Shown here piece after piece: positions 56,936-64,000 of a stretch of 64,000 nt of DNA. The notes beneath the pieces are model-generated. The model was not told the DNA's origin. It searched no databases and saw only the letters and a list, made by a program, of their open reading frames with translations. Where the stretch lies: positions 126,304,512-126,368,511 of the forward strand of contig NC_134461.1 of assembly GCF_047948215.1 (NCBI RefSeq). Direction: 5' to 3'. Numbering within the stretch: the first letter of the stretch is position 1; each line of letters begins with the position of its first letter. This DNA is from Lycorma delicatula. Its lineage: Eukaryota; Arthropoda; Insecta; Hemiptera; Fulgoridae. Both the position numbers and the translations under genes were made by a program.

Positions 56936-58190
56936 ACGTATGATTTTCAGTTACTTCAATATTCAGCTACATCACTATATAATATCTGTTATTATCCAGT
57001 CATTATTTTACTTATGATTCATATAAAAATAGGACAGGGCCGTTAGGTAATCACAGCTAGTAGTGTATCGTGTATCACACACATACTATTCTCTACGTGT
57101 AGGCGATAATGTCCTGAAACCATTATGGTGATTAATGATGTATCATTTCTGAACTATTTATCTATAATTAACCTCGATTTTCCTACTGATATTTTTCTTT
57201 GGTAGGAAATATTTTCAATTTTTTAAAAATATTTTTTTGTATTTTTAATGATTCTCTGCTATTGAAAAATAAACTAATATGATTTAATAGTAATTACTAT
57301 GAGTTTCTTTCGATACTGAATTATTAAAGCATCAAAAACCGGAACGTTTACGATTTCTATCCGTGAATGTTACTGACAGCAAAATATAGCAGCGACACCG
57401 AACTCCCTACCCTTGTCCGCCCGACTTATAGAATATTTTTTTTTTTTAAAAATGGTTATTTCCAACTCGTATACATGTGGTTTTATGTTATATTTTATCG
57501 TGTTTTCTTTTTAGACTGGACCTCGATCTACAGATATTACGAGTAGATATTGTATTTTAAAAGGACTGGGTTTTTTCTACAGCCGTTTTAGCCGATAAGT
57601 TTATCGACTAGGGAATGAAATCAAACTGGCTATAGCCCGCCTGTTGTAGATTACAACAAATATGTCCGTTCAAATAGTCCTCATTTTTAAAGTAAGCTTT
57701 AGCGTAATCTAGTGCTATCGAATCCAGATGGGAGAAGTAGAGGATTAAGGGTAAAAAAAACATATGAATGGTAAGAAAGGTCATTTCTCTTCTCGATGAT
57801 TAATTTAAAACTCCTCTCTAGAACAGTGGGTATCCATTTAGCCCTGTAATACGTCAGAAGATTACGATATTTTTATTACATACGGGAATAACAATTATGA
57901 TTTTGTGCTCGTCATTTTAAATATGTATTGTATATCAAAGATTATTTCCTCCAAAAATAAAAGATCGTTGAAACAATCAAATTTTGTGAAGAAAATTTTC
58001 ATAATTTTGTGGGTTATAAAAGTATTCAAACGAATTACGGATAAACGTGTGCCGACAGCCTTGAGATTACGAAAATGTAATTAAAAAAAAATTTTAAGTC
58101 CATTTGAAAGCAGAGTAGTTTCGATTAATTTGTAATTTTCTTGTTTGCCTAGCAAAAACTACTGAAGATAATTTGATTAAAATTTGTATA
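55019..58190. other. AT-rich stretch with a 60-base TA array
   Basis: (TA)n is at 56873-56932. A 75-codon plus ORF at 55233-55460 is unassigned. At 57515 a pyrimidine tract ending TTTTTAG precedes 27 open codons (TGPRSTDITSRYC...) without other exon evidence. No gene is recognised. Confidence 0.45.
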
Positions 58191-58194
58191 CATG

Positions 58195-59457
58195 TTCTTC
58201 TTACGGTGTAAATGCAAGATCCCTTTGAAATTTCGAGTTTAAATGGTTAAAATAGAGTTACGAATACATTTATTATATACATTTTTTTTTTATTTCTTGA
58301 TAACAAATGAAGAATTCGATTTTTGGTGTGTTGTGTGCGCGCGCGCGCGTGTGTGTAAATTTCATGTAAACATCTAATAAAACAATTTTAGATTTTTCGA
58401 ATCTCGACTTTGAAAGGGGTGAAGAAAGGCAAAAAAATGTTGAAAAATGATTTTAAATTTTTTCCATTTCCAACTATACTAAACTAGATATTCACTAGAT
58501 TGGGGCTGTTAAATACTCTTCAGATATACATATACTCGTAAAAACCATTTCCAGTTTGTTTTTTTTTTTTTTTTGAGTTTAGATTTTTAAGGGGTGTGAA
58601 GGTGTACGGTGCAACGACTCAACCAACACAGCCACATGGCCCCGCGATTGGCTGCACCTACCTCCGGTACCTGACTAAAAAACAAAAGTAATTAAAAAAA
58701 ATCTTTTAAATTCAGAAACAAAGTACTGTCACCTCCTAGTGGTATTTGTCGGGTAACTCTAAGAACCGGGCAAAATACATTTTTAACTGTACTTCGCACG
58801 AGTGACCCATATATAACTAATACTTTTAAGATGGAAGGCGACTGTTTTGAAACCCAAATTCTTGGATCGCTCAAAATTTCGGGTCCTGTTCTGATTAAAC
58901 TGTTACTTTAATGAAATTGCAATACACTGATATTTTTTATAAATGGAATAGCTGTAATTTTTATTTATCATTATTATTCTCACACGCGTAAGTTTAATGA
59001 ACACAGCGGGTTTCAGAGGCCTTCCTTTCTTCTTCCTATTTAGCCTCCGGAAATTACCGTTCAGGTATTACTTCAGAGGATGAATGAGGGTGATATGTAT
59101 GAGTGTAAATGAAGTGTAGTCTTGTAAAGTCTCAGTTCGATCATACCTGAGATGTGTGGTGAATTGAAACCCAACCACCAAAGAACACCGATATCCACTA
59201 TCTAGTATTCAAATCCGTATAAAAGTAATTGCCTTTACTAGGACTTGAACGCTGGAACTCTCGACTTCAAAATCAGCTGATTTGGGAAGACGCGTTCACT
59301 ACTAGATCAACCCGGTGGGTTGGGGTCCAAAGACCAGAACCCTCCAGCTACACGGGAATGACTCGCTTCGCTCGCCATGACCGTTTAAATATCCCCTGAC
59401 CGGCGACGGGAAACTCAAGTAATCATATAATGCGGGCGAAGTCGTGAGAGATGCTAG
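58195..59457 (+). mobile_element. Helitron-like non-autonomous element, copy 3, carrying a SINE
   Basis: The body (58270-58570) matches copies 1 and 2, including ACAAATGAAGAATTCGATTT and CCAACTATACTAAACTAGAT. The 3' end GCGGGCGAAGTCGTGAGAGA then TGCTAG and T resembles the other two termini. A SINE-A lies inside. The minus ORF at 58692-58874 is unassigned. Confidence 0.55.
59028..59320 (-). mobile_element. SINE-A copy
   Basis: Minus orientation and nearly full length, with head AACCCACCGGGTTGATCTAG in form. I see no clear TSD. Confidence 0.9.
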
Positions 59458-60945
59458 TATATACATGTATATATATTTGTGAATATTTGATTTTATGATT
59501 TTTTAATCGGTTTTATTGGTAAACCAAAATAGTAAAATACATCGAAAATACTCTTCATTAAAGCAATAGTAAAAGAGAAAAATTACAATGTAGTTTTTAA
59601 ATTCAATTTATAATGTACAAATTCTGGATAAGTATAACCAACCAAGTGAGTGTATCTCCTTAATGATTGCTTTTAATGTAAAATATCTAAGAATTAAAAT
59701 GTCTTAGAATTTTGTTTGTATCTTAAATATTATATAAATCGAGGACTCCATTAAAAAAATGAAACATCTTTTTTTTGGTTGTCATTTTAGAAAATTTGTG
59801 GAGATCTCAGATTTGTAAATAGGGTATTTAAAAGTATCCTGTTTACGTGCAGTATTTTGTACGAGTAGTATTAACAAGTCATTATTTTGAGGAAAATAAT
59901 TCTATTTAAAGTTCTTCGTAACTTTTATTATTTACGAAATCTCGATGTTGGTACGCTGAAGATGAATATTCTCTACAGTGAAAGTGGTTTTTTTTTAATA
60001 TATTTCTTTTCCAACAATTGAAATCAGTCAAGTTTTTTTTTATGTTTACTAATACATAAAGATAAAGTTGTAAAATAAAATACATTTTTTTGCTACAGGA
60101 TAACATTGCACTCTAATTTTTCGATTGTTATTTTTTCATAGAATAAAGCAAAGTTGTGATATTTTACTAATTTTATTATTCCTAAGAATACAATCGTATA
60201 TTGTAACCCTGTGTTTAATAACTGTTAAAAAAATTCATAATTTAGTTTAAAATAAAAAATAATGGGATTATTTCCAACAAAATGTATGATGTTGATGAGT
60301 TAGTCGTTTTGATACTATTTTTGTCTAGAATTAATAGGGGTGTATTTTTGGCATACCATACGTCGTGGTTATTATTTCTTTCCAGATGGTGGTGATTTAA
60401 AAGTTTAATATATTCCGCACTTGATGTTCTTCAAAACAAGTCATAATTTTAAAATAACCTAACTTATAAATATTTGAAATAAAAATTTATTTGTTCTATA
60501 CTGCCTGCCAATACTTATAATTTTTTTTTTTGTAAAATTTATTAACGTGTTAGTTTCTTTTTTAAGAACAATTCATCATTTATTTAAAGAATTCTCGTAA
60601 TATTTAATCTTAGTTGAGATTTACTAAGAATTATCTGTAAACTGTTATATTACTTTACGATTTTCACTTTTACTATTTCCATGAACGGGAAGAATAAATT
60701 ATAAAAGTTTTTATGTAGTTTCTTTTTCCGTAATTTTTGCTCCTTGTTACTAAAATACACATATAATCTTTAAAAAATAAATAAAAAAATTTGAAAAGAT
60801 TTTTGGCAGAATTTGTTGTTGAATTATGCCGGGTAAGGAAGTTCTATCTGCGACGTGTTACATTTTATGAATGAAATGAAAAAAACAAGCCTCAAATTGT
60901 ATTAAATTTCTATTTACATATAGTTCATACAGTTAATTAAAATTT
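59458..60945. other. AT-rich stretch without recognisable gene
   Basis: ORFs of 60-66 codons are compositional. No repeat is named. Confidence 0.45.
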
Positions 60946-60949
60946 ATAT

Positions 60950-62222
60950 ATTTATCATAATTTATTAAACAAAGTGTTCGAAGTGACCATCCTGCGCAGT
61001 GACACTTTTGTGTTCGAGTGATCATATCGATAATCCCCTGAAGTAAAACGTTGTTGTTAATGGCATCAATTTCTTACTGAGTTTTCGCTTTTCAGCTCAT
61101 CAATAGAGTGAAGATTTAGATTTAATCCGTAAACCCTATCCTTTAAATAAATAGCCAAAAAGGAAAAGAATTGCCACTAGAGAAATCTGTGTAAAATTCT
61201 TTTATAAATTCTGTGTAAAATCTAAATTCTTTTGTAAAAGCGCATGAATTCATGCTAGTGAATCGTTTGATGCTGGTGTTGGAAGAAACCGAACTCTTTT
61301 TCACTATATGTCAACCGAAACCGACCTTAAAATTCTCTGAAAACTGTCCGTTCACTTCTCTATTAACAAGCCAGTAAAGAAATATCGGCCTCTATATACG
61401 ATTGCAAGAAAGCGGGGATCAAACATCTGATTAAAAATGTTCAACCGTCCGATGCAGGTGAACGAATTAACATGGTCAGAGTAATGAAACCATGGCCTCG
61501 TCTAACATAGGACTATCTGTCCATTGGCAATGTTTTTCAGAAGTAAATCGTAATGAAGACGTTTGGGTTTCTCTTTTCTCTTAAGTTGTCGCACAGTTAT
61601 TACACGATACGATTATAAATTTAAATCATGAAGAATCTTTCGGCAAGATATGTGTTTTAGTCCGCTTTGTTGAGATAACTTCGCATAATTTTTTCGAAAC
61701 TGTATAAATGAATTTCGACTACGTCTATGGAGTTCTAAGCCATTTAAACAATTTCGTTTTGCGTTTTAAACCGATCCTTTTATAAGCCAATTTTAACCAA
61801 ATTTCTTATGTTACTCTTCGCTGGGATACTTTTCTTTTTCCTGTTTAGCCTCCGGTAACTACCGTTTAGATAATACTTCAGAGGATGAATGAGGATGATA
61901 TGTATGAGTGTAAATGAAGAGTAGTCTTGTACAGTCTCAGTTCGACCGTTCCTGAGATGTGTGGTTAATTGAAACCCAACCGCCAAAGAACACCAGTATC
62001 CAGATCTAGTATTCAAATCCGTGCAAAAATAACTGACTTTACTAGGACTTGAACGCTAGAACTCTCGACTTCCAAATCAGCTGATTTGGGAAGACGTGTT
62101 CACTACTAGACCAACCCGGTGGGTTTTCGCTGGGATACTGGCTTTCAAAATTTTTAGCCGCGAATGTTTGCCGAGTTTCTTGAAAGGATAAAAAATACAC
62201 ATAACTTTTCCTCGATTGAATA
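60950..62222 (-). pseudogene. Mariner-like transposase relic, split by a SINE
   Basis: Minus-strand pieces in order are YVYFLSFQETRQTFAAKNFE (62195-62150, N-terminal HTH), then after the SINE RRSRNSFIQFRKNYAKLSQQ and LKHISCRKILHDLNL (about 61725-61630), DYLKDRVYGLNLNLHSIDEL (about 61170-61095, from the WGYLKD block) and in another frame EIDAINNNVLLQGIIDMITR near 61075-61010, ending close to 60960. These match DUF4817-type mariner relatives. Many lesions. The first catalytic region is not readable. Confidence 0.6.
61831..62125 (-). mobile_element. SINE-A copy with 14-base TSD
   Basis: Minus orientation, full length. TSD TTCGCTGGGATACT is at 61817-61830 and 62126-62139. ORFs at 61780-62016 and 62042-62434 partly read through it and are not genes. 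Confidence 0.95.
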
Positions 62223-63690
62223 AAGAATTTTTCAGAAAAACACAACTGCAGAAGATGGAAACTACAATGTACTGTCATAAGAACTCTAAAATATTCCAGT
62301 ACTTCCGAGAACCTTAAACATTCACCATCCCAGACCCCATGTTTAATATAAGCACTGCGACACAGCTGTAGGCTCTGGTCATAAATTGCGTTACATCTGT
62401 TTACACACAATAATATGTTGCACTCTATTTCCACAAATTCTCGCTGTTTTTAGGAAGTATCTACAGTCTCGTAAGGTTATATATTAAATAATAAAATAAT
62501 TTATAATATAACAGCCACAGTGGAACATACATTTTATCTGCTTCTACATCACACTTTTTGGAATTTTGTTCTTTCTTCCTTTCGCGGATTAACTGCAACC
62601 GGTTATTATGAATTTTTGTTTCAGTGTTTTGTCGAGATGTGTTAATTCTTTAGCAAATTTAATCCAAGTTTTAAATTTTAGCTTTTTTTTTCGATATCTG
62701 TCTTTTTATTTCGCATTTTTTCCGTTCTGTATGCACTGGGATTGATTATAGAGATATATTAATTTCAAAACTCGCTTGTTGGACCAACGTGTTCCACTTA
62801 CGTTTGCAATACGATGTCCACACTACACGAAAGTTGCAGCAATATTAATACATTTATTTTAATGCGATGTTACAATGGAAAAAGTAATTTTTCCTTCTGT
62901 TGTGTAATTACTATACTTTAGGTTTTTTTAATAGGTAAATTACTTAATATTTCGTATGTGTAATTTTAATATTGTGTAACAGATAATTTTAACGTTCAAA
63001 TCTCAGTCGATTTTATTATAGAATATTCTTTTTTTATAAATGACTCTTTGGAAATTAGAAATGTTGACACTATGATTTATTCTTCTTATCTACATTTCAT
63101 GTAAGAGATAGTATGATAAAGTTATTAAAATATTCCATTTTTTTACTGATTTAAATAGTTTTATATACTCATATTTTTGTGTTATTCATTAGATCTAAAA
63201 TATGATGTAATAATATTAGTCATTAAGAAAATCGTGTAATGATTTGTAGAAATAATACACCTTGGTTAAAGATATAAAATACCATCCATTTTAGAATTAA
63301 AACTAAGCGACGGCAAAGGATTTTAAGACGTCAGACTTCCGGTGAATATACAACCGTTATATTCTCCAGGTTAACGGATTTATTGGCTAACAAAAAAAAA
63401 AACATATGTTCTGTTTCGTCAATATTTTATTGATTATTTAATTTAAATTTTATTATTTTATTTACATTTTGCTTTAAATATGCTGTTAAATGTAAATTTA
63501 TATTGTTATCGCGCGCGCTTACAAACACGTACACACACACAAATATAGTTTATTTAAATATGCCTATAAAATAATTTCGATTTAAGAATTTATGCTTAAG
63601 TTAGTTATCGTGTAATTATTTATGTATTTACTACCCTTAGTATTTTCGTAAAATGTAAGGATTTCTTGTTTTTGTGTATTTCTTATAATT
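62223..63690. other. AT-rich stretch without recognisable gene
   Basis: GCGCGCGC and ACACACAC tracts are at about 63510-63540. No gene is seen. Confidence 0.45.
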
Positions 63691-63699
63691 GCAAGGAAG

Positions 63700-63932
63700 G
63701 TGGTATGTACACATACATCTTACGGTGTAGGATTTTTTGAATTTCCGAGTTTAAATAGACTAACAATGAAATGTTTTGCTTTTTTTATTTTTTATTTTTT
63801 ATTTCTCGGTAACAAATGAAGATATCAGCTTGATTTTTGTGTGTGTATAATCTTTATATGAATATTTAAAAACCATTCTATGATTTTTTTAAAGTCTAGA
63901 TATTTTGAAATTACGAGTTTCAAGGGTTAAAA
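63700..63932 (+). repeat. Helitron-like body fragment
   Basis: CATCTTACGGTGTAGGATTT and AACAAATGAAGATATCAGCT match 58195-58330 and the other copies. The LINE tail cuts it off at about 63932. Confidence 0.5.
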
Positions 63933-64000
63933 TTTTTTTTTTTGTCTTCAGTCATTTGACTGGTTTGATGCAGCTCTCCAAGATTCCCTATCTAATGCTA
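63933..64000 (-). mobile_element. LINE family L 3' end, cut by window edge
   Basis: The T run at 63933-63943 is the poly(A) tail, followed by complemented AGAC and the TGA at 63950-63948. The last codons of ORF2 (ending SNQSND) run out of the window. Only about 17 codons are visible. Confidence 0.9.

Noticed and set aside
57515..57600. Exon after a TTTTTAG acceptor (27 open codons)
   Set aside because: There is no donor, no homology and AT-rich context. Weaker than the 27815 candidate.
62042..62434. 130-codon minus ORF as a host protein
   Set aside because: It reads from unassigned DNA through a transposase remnant into a SINE head.

Overview
This window looks like an intergenic or intronic stretch of a large, AT-rich insect genome. 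The reasons are long AT-rich filler, dinucleotide arrays, short splice-like signals, many decayed Tc1/mariner-superfamily transposons, non-LTR retrotransposons of several clades, Helitron ends and two abundant tRNA-derived SINE families. A hemipteran host is my guess from the overall repeat style; no sequence here proves it. There is no bacterial-type operon, no rRNA, no CRISPR array and no complete multi-exon host gene that I can defend. Two places could be host coding sequence: a 56-base exon-like block encoding a hydrophobic start (27815-27870, +) and a GC-rich 172-codon ORF (13798-14316, -).

Layout. 1-0.7 kb: the 5' part of a transposase with an open frame, cut by the window edge. 2.4-4.1 kb: a SINE, then a long diverged inverted repeat with a small MITE in its loop. 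4.6-5.8 kb: a decayed LINE reverse transcriptase (-). 7.0-9.7 kb: a Helitron-like repeat and a fold-back element. 10.5-11.7 kb: a mariner-type element with both terminal inverted repeats and a dead transposase. 12.5-13.3 kb: a LINE RT interrupted by another repeat. 15.9-18.5 kb: a Helitron-like copy and an RT pseudogene bracketed by inverted repeats. 18.7-22.8 kb: a MITE, a Penelope-like GIY-YIG remnant, a SINE with clear target-site duplication (TSD), a second mariner with TIRs and a young 5'-truncated LINE. 24.9-34.2 kb: a SINE-rich zone with tandem and nested insertions, a LINE RNase H remnant, a short SINE-split ORF and a DDE transposase relic. 35.5-40.7 kb: two R1-like LINE relics (-), one of them internally deleted. 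41.9 kb: a precursor-microRNA-like hairpin. 43.2-45.1 kb: a 90-base TA array, a SINE, and a LINE inserted into another SINE. 47.3-49.4 kb: two internally deleted transposases. 53-55 kb: another young LINE copy, then an R1-like LINE 3' end. 58-62.2 kb: a Helitron-like copy carrying a SINE, and a transposase relic split by a SINE. The window ends in a further copy of the young LINE.

The most informative material is evolutionary rather than metabolic. Nested insertions with intact TSDs give a relative order of events. One LINE lineage has near-identical copies at 22.3, 44.2, 53.0 and 63.9 kb, which suggests recent activity. Two SINE families with different tRNA-like heads share the same 3' module, so they probably use, or used, one common LINE partner that I do not see in this window.
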